From Streptomyces sp. M41(2017) (GTDB lineage Bacteria; Actinomycetota; Actinomycetes; Streptomycetales; Streptomycetaceae), in assembly GCF_002078175.1 (NCBI RefSeq), contig NZ_MWFK01000002.1, forward strand, positions 1,364,001 to 1,428,000: a stretch of DNA of 64,000 bases. Reading direction: 5' to 3'. Position numbers and translations under genes: made by a program. The stretch's first letter is position 1. Every line of letters begins with the position of its first letter. Below, piece after piece: positions 1 to 8,433 of this stretch. Under the pieces are notes generated by a model. That model was not told the DNA's origin. It saw only the letters and a list, made by a program, of their open reading frames with translations, and did not search any database.

Positions 1-1051
1 GCAGGGAGTCGGCGGTGCAGGCGAAGACAGCGGCGGCGGCGGTGACCGCGGCACAGGCACCGACGGTCAGGGTCCGCCACCGGACCGACCTGAATCCTGA
101 AGGCCCCTGATGGTCGCTGCGCGGGGGGTTGCCGTGTGTGCGGTCGGGGCCCTCTTCCGCCGCACCCCCGACGACAGGCCCCGCAGGAATGGCCGCGCTG
201 GACAGGATGGTTGCGGGTCGCCGCGAGGAAGACGCTCTCGCCAGAGCAAGAGCGCAGTCACTCGCTGTCGGACGTTCGTCCTCGTCGAGGGCTGTCATGG
301 CCGTCACGAGGTCGGCCAGGTCTTCCGGGAGATGCTCGGGCAGTTGAGGCTTGCGATGGAGTCGCGCGATCGCCGACTCGAGCGGACCACCCTCGTACTC
401 GAGCCTGCCCGTGAGGCATTCAAGGAGGACAAGGCCCAGGGCGTAGATGTCGCAAGGGCGACCGACAGGCCGCCCAAGGACCTGCTCGGGCGAGAGGTAG
501 GCGGCGGTCCCGGTGAGCGTGCCACTGACCGTCCGATTGGTGGCGTCGAGCCGGCGCGAAATGCCGAAGTCGGTCAGATAGGGCCGCTCGCACGCGTCAA
601 GAAGGATGTTGGACGGCTTGACGTCTCGATGCACGATGTTCGCGGCGTGTGCGTGAGCCAGGGCGTTGGCCACTTCGGCACCCAGGACGGCGGTTTCCCG
701 GGCGGACAGCAACCCACGGGCGATGCGCTGCTTCAGGGTCGCGCCCTCGACCAGGTGCATGACCAGGAAGGCACGTCCCCCGTGCTGTCCGGCGTCGTAG
801 GCGGTGACAAGGCCGGGGTGGTGCAGGCCGGCAAGGATCACCGCTTCGCCATGGGCTCCTTCCTCGACGTCGAAGCCCGTATCCGGTCGAAACACCTTGA
901 CCGCCACGGAACGACGCAGCCTCAGATCGAAGCCTCGGTAGACGTCCGCGGCGCCCCCCGAGCCGAGAAGACCGTCCAATCGGTACCGGCCGCCGAGAAT
1001 GTCGACGGACCAACGAGAGGCGACCCTCGGAGCCGCACCACGAAACCTCAT
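1..1051 (-). CDS. Ser/Thr protein kinase (PknB/Hanks type), 3' part cut by the left edge
   Basis: The visible 350 codons begin at ATG 1051-1049, behind a GGGAGTG ribosome-binding site, and stay open to base 1, so the C-terminus lies outside the window. The kinase domain spans about residues 20-275. It has a glycine-rich loop LGSGGAADVY, the ATP lysine K52 in AVKVF, a likely helix-C glutamate E69, the catalytic loop HRDVKPSN (141-148), DFG (161-163) and SPE in place of APE (187-189). All catalytic residues are present, so it should be active. A low-complexity linker (275-325) leads to a probable transmembrane segment at about 327-346, so the kinase domain is cytoplasmic and an extracellular sensor or short tail would follow. 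The substrate is unknown. There is no clear link to the arsenic genes downstream. The family call is firm; the exact role is not. Confidence 0.88.
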   Translation of the reverse strand, partial: MRFRGAAPRVASRWSVDILGGRYRLDGLLGSGGAADVYRGFDLRLRRSVAVKVFRPDTGFDVEEGAHGEAVILAGLHHPGLVTAYDAGQHGGRAFLVMHLVEGATLKQRIARGLLSARETAVLGAEVANALAHAHAANIVHRDVKPSNILLDACERPYLTDFGISRRLDATNRTVSGTLTGTAAYLSPEQVLGRPVGRPCDIYALGLVLLECLTGRLEYEGGPLESAIARLHRKPQLPEHLPEDLADLVTAMTALDEDERPTASDCALALARASSSRRPATILSSAAIPAGPVVGGAAEEGPDRTHGNPPRSDHQGPSGFRSVRWRTLTVGACAAVTAAAAVFACTADSL

Positions 1052-1219
1052 TCACCACTCCCACCGCATCCGGGGGCGATTGCCCCTGACGAGCCGCGGA
1101 CGGCGCGCCGCCGGGAGCAAGTACCCACGAGCGTTCGGATTACCCGGCGCAACGGCACTCGGCGAACCCGGGCGATGGACCGGCGTGAGGCAGATCACCA
1201 GCAGGTCCACGAGGTCGGT
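1052..1219. other. Intergenic, no gene seen
   Basis: This 168-base gap lies upstream of the kinase start and downstream of the arsenite transporter stop. It should hold the kinase promoter. I saw no convincing ORF, hairpin or GGGCC-N4-GGCCC palindrome in it. Confidence 0.5.
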
Positions 1220-2338
1220 CTACGGAGATGTCGTCACCGCGTCAGGGGCGAACCGCCTGCGCCAGGCGAGCGCGACATGCACGAGGCCGATCAGGACAGG
1301 GACTTCGATGAGGGGGCCGACGACTCCGGACAGTGCCTGGCCGGAGGTGACGCCGAAGGTGGCGATCGCGACGGCGATGGCCAGCTCGAAGTTGTTCCCC
1401 GCCGCGGTGAACGCGAGCGTGGCGGTGCGGTCGTAGGCCAGGCCGATCCCCTTGCCGAGGAGGAAGGTCCCGAAGAACATGATCGCGAAGTAGACCAGCA
1501 GCGGTAGCGCGATTCGCACGACGTCCAGCGGCTGCGAGGTGATCGCCTTCCCCTGCAGGGCGAAGAGGATGACGATCGTGAACAGCAGTCCGTACAGAGC
1601 CCACGGGCCGATCCTCGGCAGGAACGTGGCCTCGTAGTTCTCGCGGCCCATCCTCCGCTCGCCGATCCGGCGGGTGAGGAAGCCGGCCGCGAGGGGGACA
1701 CCGAGGAAGACGATGACGTTCAGGGCGATGCGCCGGACGGACACGTCCAGTCCCTGGCCGTCACCGAGGTCGAGCCAGCGGGGCAGCAGGTCGAGGTAGA
1801 ACCAGCCCAGCAGGCCGAACGCCAGGACCTGGAACACCGAGTTCAGCGCCACCAGGACGGCCGCGGCTTCGCGGTCGCCGCAGGCGAGGTCGTTCCAGAT
1901 GATGACCATGGCGATGCAGCGGGCGAGGCCGACGACGATCAGGCCGGTGCGGTACTCGGGCAGGTCGGGCAGGAAGATCCACGCAAGCGCGAACATCACC
2001 GCCGGGCCGACGATCCAGTTGACGACGAGCGAGGACACCATCAGCTTCTTGTCGCCGGTGACGGTGTCGAGCCTGTCGTAGCGGACCTTGGCGAGGACCG
2101 GATACATCATCACCAGCAGGCCGAGCGCGATCGGCAGGGAGATCCCGCCGATCTCCACCTTCGCGAGCGCGCCGCTCATCCCCGGGACGAGACGGCCGAG
2201 GCCCAGGCCGATCGCCATGGCGAGCAGGATCCACACCGCGAGGTAGCGGTCCAGGGTGGAGAGCCTGTCGACGACCGAGTCGTCCCCGGCCTGGCCGGTT
2301 CCGTCGGTGGGGGCGGTGGCGGGCTCGGCGGCGGTCAC
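1220..2338 (-). CDS. acr3: Arsenite efflux transporter, ACR3 family
   Basis: This 372-residue membrane protein of about ten helices exports arsenite (and possibly antimonite) using the membrane potential. The start is GTG 2338, whose GTGA overlaps the arsR stop codon; a longer upstream reading would run through arsR in another frame and is rejected. The segment around residues 110-150 reads GLARCIAMVIIWNDLACGD, carrying the conserved cysteine of ACR3 helix 4. The length is normal for ACR3 and distinct from ArsB. Translation is probably coupled to arsR. With the divergent arsenate reductase it makes a minimal complete system: arsenate is reduced to arsenite, then exported. Confidence 0.93.
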   Translation of the reverse strand: MTAAEPATAPTDGTGQAGDDSVVDRLSTLDRYLAVWILLAMAIGLGLGRLVPGMSGALAKVEIGGISLPIALGLLVMMYPVLAKVRYDRLDTVTGDKKLMVSSLVVNWIVGPAVMFALAWIFLPDLPEYRTGLIVVGLARCIAMVIIWNDLACGDREAAAVLVALNSVFQVLAFGLLGWFYLDLLPRWLDLGDGQGLDVSVRRIALNVIVFLGVPLAAGFLTRRIGERRMGRENYEATFLPRIGPWALYGLLFTIVILFALQGKAITSQPLDVVRIALPLLVYFAIMFFGTFLLGKGIGLAYDRTATLAFTAAGNNFELAIAVAIATFGVTSGQALSGVVGPLIEVPVLIGLVHVALAWRRRFAPDAVTTSP

Positions 2339-2643
2339 GGGCAGGCCCTCTTGTTCTCGGCGGCGGTGCGGGCGGATGCGGCCAGTGCGCCGAACCGCTC
2401 GGACAGCCCGGCCAGGACCTCGGGGCGCAGCTTGTAGTAGGTGAAGCGGCCGCACGGCTCGGTGTCCACCACGCCCGCCTCGCGCAGGATCTTCATGTGG
2501 TTGGACAGGTTGGTCTGCTTGGCGCCGGTCTCCTCGACCAGGTGCGTGGTGCACAGGGTCTCCCGGGCGAGCAGGGTCACGATCCGGAGCCTGAGCGGGT
2601 CGGCCAGAACCCGGATCAGATCAGTGTCGACTGACGTCATCAT
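2335..2643 (-). CDS. arsR: ArsR/SmtB-family metalloregulatory repressor
   Basis: This is a 102-residue winged-helix repressor that should leave DNA when As(III) or Sb(III) binds. The DNA-recognition helix is in the stretch AKQTNLSNHMKILREAG (about 41-57), and the wing lies in the following EPCGRFTYYKL. Cysteines occur at about 31 (ETLCTTHL) and in EPCGRF, so the thiolate site differs from the classic ELCVCDL pair. Two consecutive ATG codons (2643, 2640) are possible starts. No strong Shine-Dalgarno precedes them, so a leaderless message is possible. It is the first gene of an arsR-acr3 operon, divergent from arsC, and likely represses both directions through the 2645-2683 region. Confidence 0.93.
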   Translation of the reverse strand: MMTSVDTDLIRVLADPLRLRIVTLLARETLCTTHLVEETGAKQTNLSNHMKILREAGVVDTEPCGRFTYYKLRPEVLAGLSERFGALAASARTAAENKRACP

Positions 2644-2644
2644 G

Positions 2645-2683
2645 GGCTGATACTGTCACATCACTCTAGGCTGATATCACATC
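2645..2683. promoter_or_regulatory. Probable ArsR operator in the arsR/arsC divergent promoter
   Basis: Two copies of GGCTGATA (2645-2652 and 2669-2676) are each followed by TCACATC (2656-2662 and 2677-2683). The region is unusually AT-rich for this genome and begins immediately upstream of the arsR start. I infer a repressor/promoter region shared by arsR-acr3 and arsC. No footprint or consensus match can be claimed. Confidence 0.5.
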
Positions 2684-2759
2684 TCGCTGAACTGTTGGGG
2701 TGTGCCCAAGAGGTCGCGCGACGGTCTCGTCACGGCCTGACTTCACCGAGGAACGAACG

Positions 2760-3173
2760 ATGCCCGACAAGCCCTCCGTCCTGTTCGTGTGCGTCCACAA
2801 CGCCGGCCGCTCGCAGATGGCGGCCGCGTGGCTGTCCCACCTGGCAGGCGACCGCGTCGAGGTCCGCTCCGCAGGATCCGCCCCGGGGCACGCCGTCAAC
2901 CCGGCCGCCGTCGCGGCGATGGCCGAGGTCGGCATCGACATCTCCACCGAGACCCCGAAGATCCTCACCGTCGACGCGGTCAAGGAAGCGGACGTCTGCA
3001 TCACCATGGGTTGCGGCGACACCTGCCCCGTCTTCCCCGGCAAGCGCTACCTCGACTGGACGCTCGACGATCCGGCCGGCCAGGGCGTCGAAGCCGTCCG
3101 CCCCATCCGCGACGAGATCAAAACTCTTGTCGCAGGCCTGATCAAGGAGATCGCTCCGGGGCCCACCGCGTAA
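2760..3173 (+). CDS. arsC: Arsenate reductase, low-molecular-weight phosphatase fold
   Basis: This 137-residue cytosolic enzyme reduces arsenate to arsenite. ATG 2760 follows GAGGAACG; an upstream extension to 2700 has no conserved residues and is rejected. The phosphatase loop CVHNAGRSQ has nucleophile C11 and R17. The segment CITMGCGDTC adds C80, C85 and C89, positioned like the resolving cysteines of thioredoxin-linked ArsC; the mycothiol-dependent type usually lacks them. A DWTLDDPAG motif follows, with the general-acid aspartate of the family. The electron donor (thioredoxin or mycoredoxin) is inferred only. The gene is divergent from arsR-acr3 and probably shares their ArsR control. Confidence 0.93.
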   Translation: MPDKPSVLFVCVHNAGRSQMAAAWLSHLAGDRVEVRSAGSAPGHAVNPAAVAAMAEVGIDISTETPKILTVDAVKEADVCITMGCGDTCPVFPGKRYLDWTLDDPAGQGVEAVRPIRDEIKTLVAGLIKEIAPGPTA

Positions 3174-3178
3174 ATCCC

Positions 3179-3193
3179 CGCGGCCTCGCCGCG
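3179..3193. terminator. Short GC hairpin after arsC
   Basis: CGCGGC and GCCGCG form a 6-base-pair stem with a 3-base loop, starting 5 bases after the arsC stop. There is no T-tract. It lies between convergent genes (arsC and the minus-strand stress protein) and could end either transcript. This is weak evidence. Confidence 0.35.
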
Positions 3194-3301
3194 CCGGACT
3201 CCCGCCCTGCCGCCTCAGGCGGACAGACGGCCGCCTCCGCGGAACAGGGCGCACCGTGACGTGTTCGCGACGGCCCGCGGTGTACCCCCATGTGTTCCGG
3301 C

Positions 3302-4090
3302 TCAACTCCTGCTGCCAGGAACGATCACGACAGGGCAGTGGGACTGACGGAGAAGCCTGCGGCCGGCACCTGCACCGGGCCGATACCGTGCCCGATGGGC
3401 ACCCACCACGATGAGAGCGGCCCCGCGGGTCCTGCCCAACAGGCCGCGTTCCCCTGAGAGTTCCGCAGCCGAACCCCCGATTCCCCGCTGGGGGCCGACC
3501 GCCGGGACTCCTGCCCCCTCGCGACCCGCCGGGCAGCCCGGGCCGTTGTCGGACACACCCTCCCTGCGACAGGGGACCACGTGCGGAGTGGCCTCAGGGG
3601 CCAGGACGTGGAGGCGCTTCCCCCGGGAGGCTGCCTCCGCGAAGGCGAACGCCGCAGCATCGAGATCGGCGGCGCCCGACGGCCAGAGCAACACCTCGCC
3701 CTCCGGGTCCGCCCGACCGCCCCTGACGACGAGCAACGGGCCTTGGATCCGCGCAGCCAGCCGCCGGCTCACCGAGCCGGCCACCAGTCCCACGATTCCG
3801 CCGAGGCCACGGGAGCCCACGACGGTGAGTTCCGCATCCCGGCCGTGACGGAGCAGTGCCCGGACGGGGCTGTCCACGACCGCCACGGAGGTGAAGGCCA
3901 GCCCTGGTTGACGGTTGCGGACCCGTAACGCCGCGGATGCCAGGACCGGGCCGGCGATATCCGCGTCGGGGACGGCGTACAGGATGATCAGGGCGGCGCC
4001 TCGCAGTACCGCCTCCTCGGAGGCCCGGTCGAGTGCCCTGACGGCGGAGAGTGAGCCGTCGACGCCGACCAGCACCTGACGGAGTGCCAT
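3302..4090 (-). CDS. Universal stress protein, tandem UspA-type domains
   Basis: This 262-residue protein starts at ATG 4090 behind GGGGAGGAC; the longer reading to 4261 overlaps the PPDK gene and is rejected. The first Usp domain (about 3-140) begins LRQVLVGVDGS and carries the ATP-binding pattern GSRGLGGIVGLVAGSVSRRL. The second domain (about 150-262) is degenerate: its GAHRARYRPGAGAG segment lacks the G-2X-G-9X-G(S/T) spacing, so probably only one nucleotide site works. It is the last gene of a likely USP-PPDK-USP operon, 28 bases after the PPDK stop. Usp proteins bind ATP/ADP and support energy-stress survival; the specific role is unknown. Confidence 0.88.
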   Translation of the reverse strand: MALRQVLVGVDGSLSAVRALDRASEEAVLRGAALIILYAVPDADIAGPVLASAALRVRNRQPGLAFTSVAVVDSPVRALLRHGRDAELTVVGSRGLGGIVGLVAGSVSRRLAARIQGPLLVVRGGRADPEGEVLLWPSGAADLDAAAFAFAEAASRGKRLHVLAPEATPHVVPCRREGVSDNGPGCPAGREGAGVPAVGPQRGIGGSAAELSGERGLLGRTRGAALIVVGAHRARYRPGAGAGRRLLRQSHCPVVIVPGSRS

Positions 4091-4118
4091 GTCTGTCCTC
4101 CCCTTGCCTCTGTGTTCT

Positions 4119-6749
4119 CTACTGCGGAGGCGACGCGGCGCCCTTGTTGTCGGTGAGCGCGGCCCTGCCCGCTTCGAGGCGGGCGGCGGGGACGCGGAAC
4201 GGTGAGCAGGAGACGTAGTCGAGACCGATGTCGTGGAAGAAGTGGATGGAGTCGGGGTCACCGCCGTGTTCGCCGCAGACGCCGATCTTCAGGCCCGGGT
4301 GGGCCGCTCGGCCTTCGTCGACCGCGATGCGCACCAGGCGTCCCACTCCGTCACGGTCGAGCGTCTCGAAGGGCGACACGGCGAGAACGCCCTGCGCCAG
4401 GTAGGCCGGGAGGAAGGACGCCTCGACGTCGTCGCGGGACAGTCCCCAGGCCGTCTGCGTCAGGTCGTTGGTGCCGAAGGAGAAGAAGTCGGCCTCCTCG
4501 GCGATCCGCCCGGCGGTCAGTGCGGCGCGGGGCAGCTCGATCATCGTGCCGATGGGGCAGTCGACGGCGAGCCCGGATGCCTGTGACACCTCGGCGAGGA
4601 CCCGCTCCGCCGTCGCTCGTACGATCCGTAGCTCCTCGACCGTCCCGACGAGCGGAACCATGATCTCGGCCCGGGGGTCTCCCCCGGCGCGGAGTCGCTC
4701 GACGACGGCTTCGGCGATCGCGCGCACCTGCATCTCGACCAGTCCGGGAACGACGAGTCCGAGACGGACACCACGGAGGCCCAGCATGGGATTCGACTCG
4801 TGCATGCGCTCCACCGCGTCGAGCAGGCGGCGATCACGTTCGGTCGGCCAGGTCGCCACACGGACCGCGAGCTCCGTGCGGTCGGGCAGGAATTCGTGGA
4901 GGGGCGGATCGATGAGCCGGATCGTGACGGGGTGGCCGTCCATCGCGGCGAGGATGCCGGTGAAGTCGGCTCGCTGGAGAGGGAGCAGGGCGTCGAGTGC
5001 GGCGCGTCGTCCGGCTTCCCCGTCGGCGAGGATCATCGCCTCCACCAGGGTCCGTCGTTCACCGAGGAACATGTGCTCCGTGCGGCACAGTCCGATTCCC
5101 TCGGCACCGTATCGACGGGCCCGTTCGGCGTCCTCCGGGGTGTCGGCGTTGGCTCGGACCCCCAACCGCCGTGTCCGGTCGGCATGTTCGAGCGTGCGGG
5201 CCACCGCGTTGATCAGCGGGCCGTCGCCTGCGCCTGTCTCGAGGAAGCGACCCACCGGGGAGTCCGTCAACGGCAGCGCCCCGCGATGGACCGTACCGGC
5301 GGTTCCGTCCACGGACACGACGACGCCTTCGCGAAGCACGCTCCCGTCGGGTGTCGTGAGCGCGCGCGCTGCGACGTCCACCGTCAGCTCCTCGGCGCCG
5401 CAGACGCAGACCTTGCCCATCCCCCGCGCGACGACGGCGGCGTGGCTCGTCTTGCCGCCCCGGCTCGTGAGCACCGCCTCGGCGGCGACCATCCCGGGGA
5501 GGTCGTCAGGTGTCGTCTCGCGCCGTACCAGGACGACGGGTTCTCCCGCGTCTGAGCGGCGCACGGCCTCGGCCGAGTCGAAGACGATCGCTCCCACTGC
5601 GGCACCGGGTGACGCGGCGACCCCGTGTGCGAGGGGTGTGGTCCCGGCGTGTGCCTCGAAGCGGGGGAACATCAGCCGGGCCAGTTGTGTCCCGCCGACG
5701 CGGGCGAGTGCCTCGTCCTCTCCGATCAGGTTCTCGTCGACGAGCGCCTCGGCGATGCGGAACGCGGCTTCCGCGGTTCGTTTGCCGACCCTGGTCTGGA
5801 GCATCCAGAGGCGGCCGCGTTCGATGGTGAACTCGATGTCGCACAGGTCCTGGTAATGCCGCTCCAAGGTCTCCATGTTTCCCAGGAGTTGGCGATACGA
5901 CGTGGGGTCGAGGTTCTCCAGGTCGGCGAGTGGTACGGCGTTGCGGATGCCGGCCACGACATCCTCGCCCTGGGCGTCCGGGAGGTAGTCGCCGTAGACG
6001 CCCCGGGCGCCGGTCGCGGGGTCACGGGTGAAAGCGACTCCCGTACCGGAGTCCGCCCCGAGGTTCCCGAAGACCATCACCTGGATGTTGACGGCGGTCC
6101 CCAGGTCGTCGGGGATGTGTTCGCGCCTCCGGTAGAGGCGGGCGCGCTCACCGTTCCACGAGTCGAAGACGGCGCGGATCGCCCTCTGGAGCTGCTCCGC
6201 CGGGTCCTGGGGGAACGCCTCTCCGGTCGCTTCGCGGACGACTCCCTTGAAGTGCTCGACGAGCGCCGCCGGGTCGTCCTCGGTCGCTTCGTGGGCGAGT
6301 AGCTCAGGGGCGATACCCAGCACCGTGCGGCCGTACATCTGCAGGAGTCTGCGATAGGAGTCCCAGGCGAAGTGCTCGCGGCCGGTCGCCTTGGCGAGAC
6401 CGAGGACGGCCTCGTCCCCGAGGCCGATGTCGAGGATGGTCTCCATCATGCCGGGCATCGAGAACTTGCTGCCGGACCGGACGGAGAGGAGGAGGGGGTT
6501 GTCCCGACCGCCGAGCTCACGGCCGGTACTCCGTTCCAACTCGGCAAGGGCGTGCACGATTTGGGCTCCAAGCTCGCCCGGCTCCTCGCCCGTGGCCAGA
6601 TACTCCCGGCACGCCGAGGTGGTGACGGTGAATCCGGGCGGCACGGGCAGCCCCAGCCTGGTCATCTCCGCCAGGTTCGCCCCCTTGCCGCCGAGCAGGT
6701 CCGCCATCTCACGGCCGCCATCGGCGAACGGGTACACGTACCGGGTCAT
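4119..6749 (-). CDS. ppdK: Pyruvate, phosphate dikinase
   Basis: This 876-residue cytosolic enzyme interconverts ATP + Pi + pyruvate and AMP + PPi + PEP. Under energy limitation it can make ATP from PEP and PPi. The ATP-grasp domain is at the N-terminus (GGKGANLAEM near 20-29). The swivelling phosphohistidine domain has GGKTSHAAVVARG with H436, and the C-terminal PEP/pyruvate barrel ends with GVCGEHGGD containing the catalytic cysteine. ATG 6749 sits behind AAGGGTGAAAGTC; a GTG at 6758 lies inside that ribosome-binding site and is less likely. Length is normal for the family. Universal stress genes flank it with 22 and 28 base gaps, indicating one operon. No PPDK regulatory protein gene is nearby. 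Confidence 0.96.
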   Translation of the reverse strand: MTRYVYPFADGGREMADLLGGKGANLAEMTRLGLPVPPGFTVTTSACREYLATGEEPGELGAQIVHALAELERSTGRELGGRDNPLLLSVRSGSKFSMPGMMETILDIGLGDEAVLGLAKATGREHFAWDSYRRLLQMYGRTVLGIAPELLAHEATEDDPAALVEHFKGVVREATGEAFPQDPAEQLQRAIRAVFDSWNGERARLYRRREHIPDDLGTAVNIQVMVFGNLGADSGTGVAFTRDPATGARGVYGDYLPDAQGEDVVAGIRNAVPLADLENLDPTSYRQLLGNMETLERHYQDLCDIEFTIERGRLWMLQTRVGKRTAEAAFRIAEALVDENLIGEDEALARVGGTQLARLMFPRFEAHAGTTPLAHGVAASPGAAVGAIVFDSAEAVRRSDAGEPVVLVRRETTPDDLPGMVAAEAVLTSRGGKTSHAAVVARGMGKVCVCGAEELTVDVAARALTTPDGSVLREGVVVSVDGTAGTVHRGALPLTDSPVGRFLETGAGDGPLINAVARTLEHADRTRRLGVRANADTPEDAERARRYGAEGIGLCRTEHMFLGERRTLVEAMILADGEAGRRAALDALLPLQRADFTGILAAMDGHPVTIRLIDPPLHEFLPDRTELAVRVATWPTERDRRLLDAVERMHESNPMLGLRGVRLGLVVPGLVEMQVRAIAEAVVERLRAGGDPRAEIMVPLVGTVEELRIVRATAERVLAEVSQASGLAVDCPIGTMIELPRAALTAGRIAEEADFFSFGTNDLTQTAWGLSRDDVEASFLPAYLAQGVLAVSPFETLDRDGVGRLVRIAVDEGRAAHPGLKIGVCGEHGGDPDSIHFFHDIGLDYVSCSPFRVPAARLEAGRAALTDNKGAASPPQ

Positions 6750-6771
6750 GACTTTCACCCTTCGGGTCGGT

Positions 6772-7680
6772 TCAGGCGTGAGGGACCACGGCGACGGAAG
6801 AGCCGGCGTGGTGGAGCACGGCGTGCGCGACCGGCCCGAGGCGACTGCCGAACCGGGCTTCGCGTTCTCGTCGGCCCACGACGGTCAGCGCGGCGTCCGC
6901 GGAGGCGCTGATCAGTTCACCGGCCGGCCGGCCTTCCATCACGGTCGCGGCGACCGGCACATCGGGATACTTCTCACACCAGGGGCGCAGCGTGGCCACG
7001 ACAAGGTGTTCATGCTCCGCCGGCATCTCCGGGCCATCTGGCCGGACGAGTCGGTCCGCGGCCACGAAGGCAGCTGGGGCGCTGAACGCGTGGATCACTC
7101 GCAGGGCGGCGCCACGGCGCCGGGCGGCATCGAAGGCGAAGTCGATCAGCTCGTCGCAGGGGCGGGCGGTGTCGAGGCCCAGGACCACGTCACGGTAGGG
7201 GGTCTGCGAGATCTCGTCGGGTGCGACACCGTCCGGCGCCGGGAGGTGCTCGGCGCAGGTTCCGACTCCAGCGCGGACCAGGACCACCGGGGCCGGCGAC
7301 CGGGAGACGACGCGCTGGGAGATCGACCCCATCATGAATCCCGTGAGTCCACTGAGGCCGCGCGATCCGAGGACGAGCACGTCGGCCTGGTCGGCCGCCG
7401 CGAGGAGAGCTGCTGCGGGGGCCGCGTTGAGGGAGCGATCGAGCACCTTCACCGCGGGATGTGCCGCCCGGATGCCGTCGGAGACGCGGGTCATCAGGTC
7501 GTCGGCCCAGGCCCGTTGGGACATGTCGGCCGGCACGGACGGGGCCGGTCGCGGGTGCCACTCCCAGGCGTGCACCAGGTGCAGGGTGGCGTCCCGGCGC
7601 AGGGCCTCACGGGCCGCCCAGTGCGCCGCGGCAAGACTCTCCGGTGATCCGTCGATCCCCGCGGCGACGTGTCGAAGCAT
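6772..7680 (-). CDS. Universal stress protein, tandem UspA-type domains
   Basis: This 302-residue tandem Usp starts at ATG 7680 behind AGGAGGTGC; the longer open frame to 9081 runs through two plus-strand genes and is rejected. Domain 1 (about 1-145) starts MLRHVAAGIDGS and has GSRGLSGLTGFMMGSISQRV. Domain 2 (about 160-300) has the form GRREREARFGSRLGPVAHAV. Both retain most of the ATP-binding pattern. It is the first gene of the operon USP-ppdK-USP. Three GGGCC-N4-GGCCC-like palindromes lie 137-190 bases upstream, shared with the divergent cNMP-fold gene, so control by the DevR-like regulator is likely. Confidence 0.92.
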   Translation of the reverse strand: MLRHVAAGIDGSPESLAAAHWAAREALRRDATLHLVHAWEWHPRPAPSVPADMSQRAWADDLMTRVSDGIRAAHPAVKVLDRSLNAAPAAALLAAADQADVLVLGSRGLSGLTGFMMGSISQRVVSRSPAPVVLVRAGVGTCAEHLPAPDGVAPDEISQTPYRDVVLGLDTARPCDELIDFAFDAARRRGAALRVIHAFSAPAAFVAADRLVRPDGPEMPAEHEHLVVATLRPWCEKYPDVPVAATVMEGRPAGELISASADAALTVVGRREREARFGSRLGPVAHAVLHHAGSSVAVVPHA

Positions 7681-7816
7681 GGTCCGCACCTCCTGCGTGG
7701 TGAGCTCGGTGGAGAGGCCGCCGGCGCGGGGTGACCGCCGCCCGTGGAAACTCCTCTGTGGTCGAGCCTGATGCGGGGCGGGTGCGGCGCGCAGGGGCCG
7801 CCCAGGCCCTTCCGCG

Positions 7817-7870
7817 GGGCCACCCGGCCCCGGTCGAGCCGGGTGGCCCCCGGCCGGGGCCGGGTGGCCC
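7817..7870. promoter_or_regulatory. Cluster of three candidate DevR/OsdR-type boxes
   Basis: Three 14-base elements of the form GGGCC-N4-GGCCC lie in the divergent promoter between the stress protein (start 7680) and the cNMP-fold gene (start 7939): GGGCC-ACCC-GGCCC at 7817-7830, GAGCC-GGGT-GGCCC at 7836-7849 and GGGCC-GGGT-GGCCC at 7857-7870. Their centres are about 19-21 bases apart, near two helical turns, as expected for cooperative dimers. The same core recurs upstream of other genes in the window. Binding by the response regulator at 9226 is inferred. Confidence 0.5.
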
Positions 7871-7938
7871 ATGGTGCCGGGACGGGCGTGAGGACAGATT
7901 GGGGATGGAAGGATCGCGCCCCAGGAAGAGGCAGGATC

Positions 7939-8400
7939 ATGAACGCTTCCCCCACCACCATGCTGCGGGCACTGCCCGTGGACTACCGGGATCAGCTCAT
8001 GCGGCTGGCTCGCGAGGTGTCGTTCCCTGAGGGAACGCGACTGTTCGAGGAAGGCCGGAGCGCCAACCGGTTCTGGATCATCCGGACCGGCACGGTGGCC
8101 CTCGACCTGCGCGTCCCGGGCCGCCGCGCGGCCGTCATCGAGATTCTCGGTCACAACGAACTCGTCGGCTGGTCCTGGCTGTTCGCGCCCCACACCTTTC
8201 ATCTGGGCGCCGAGGCGACGAGCCCGGTCCGGGCCTACGAGTTCGACGCCGAGGCCGTCCGCGCGATGTGCCGGGCCGACCCCGTCCTGGGCATGGCTGT
8301 GGCCGAGTGGGCGGGCGGCATCGTCGCCCACCGGCTCCAGTCCGCCCGGACACGGCTGCTCGACCTCTACGCCCCCTACGGCAGCGGCACCACCCGCTGA
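7939..8400 (+). CDS. Cyclic-nucleotide-binding-fold protein without a DNA-binding domain
   Basis: This 153-residue protein starts at ATG 7939 (preceding GAAGAGGCAGGA). Residues 8-125 match a Crp/Fnr-type sensory beta-barrel: LPVDYRDQLMRLAREVSFPEG, then LFEEGRSANRFWIIRTGTVAL and a later VIEILGHNELVGWSWLF. The last ~30 residues resemble the dimerisation helix (VAHRLQSARTRLLDL), but the protein then stops with no helix-turn-helix. The ligand pocket lacks the typical RxS/T cAMP contact, so the ligand is unknown. Three candidate dormancy boxes lie upstream and the CBS-BON gene follows 33 bases downstream, suggesting a two-gene operon. It may act through protein contacts or be a decayed Crp. Confidence 0.85.
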   Translation: MNASPTTMLRALPVDYRDQLMRLAREVSFPEGTRLFEEGRSANRFWIIRTGTVALDLRVPGRRAAVIEILGHNELVGWSWLFAPHTFHLGAEATSPVRAYEFDAEAVRAMCRADPVLGMAVAEWAGGIVAHRLQSARTRLLDLYAPYGSGTTR

Positions 8401-8433
8401 CCGGAACCTGTCGGAACCCAGCGAGGAGTCACC

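Noticed and set aside
110..1507. Long plus-strand open frame over the kinase and transporter genes
   Set aside because: It is antisense to a Ser/Thr kinase with complete catalytic motifs and to the ACR3 transporter, and has no family features itself. High-GC third positions commonly give such shadows.
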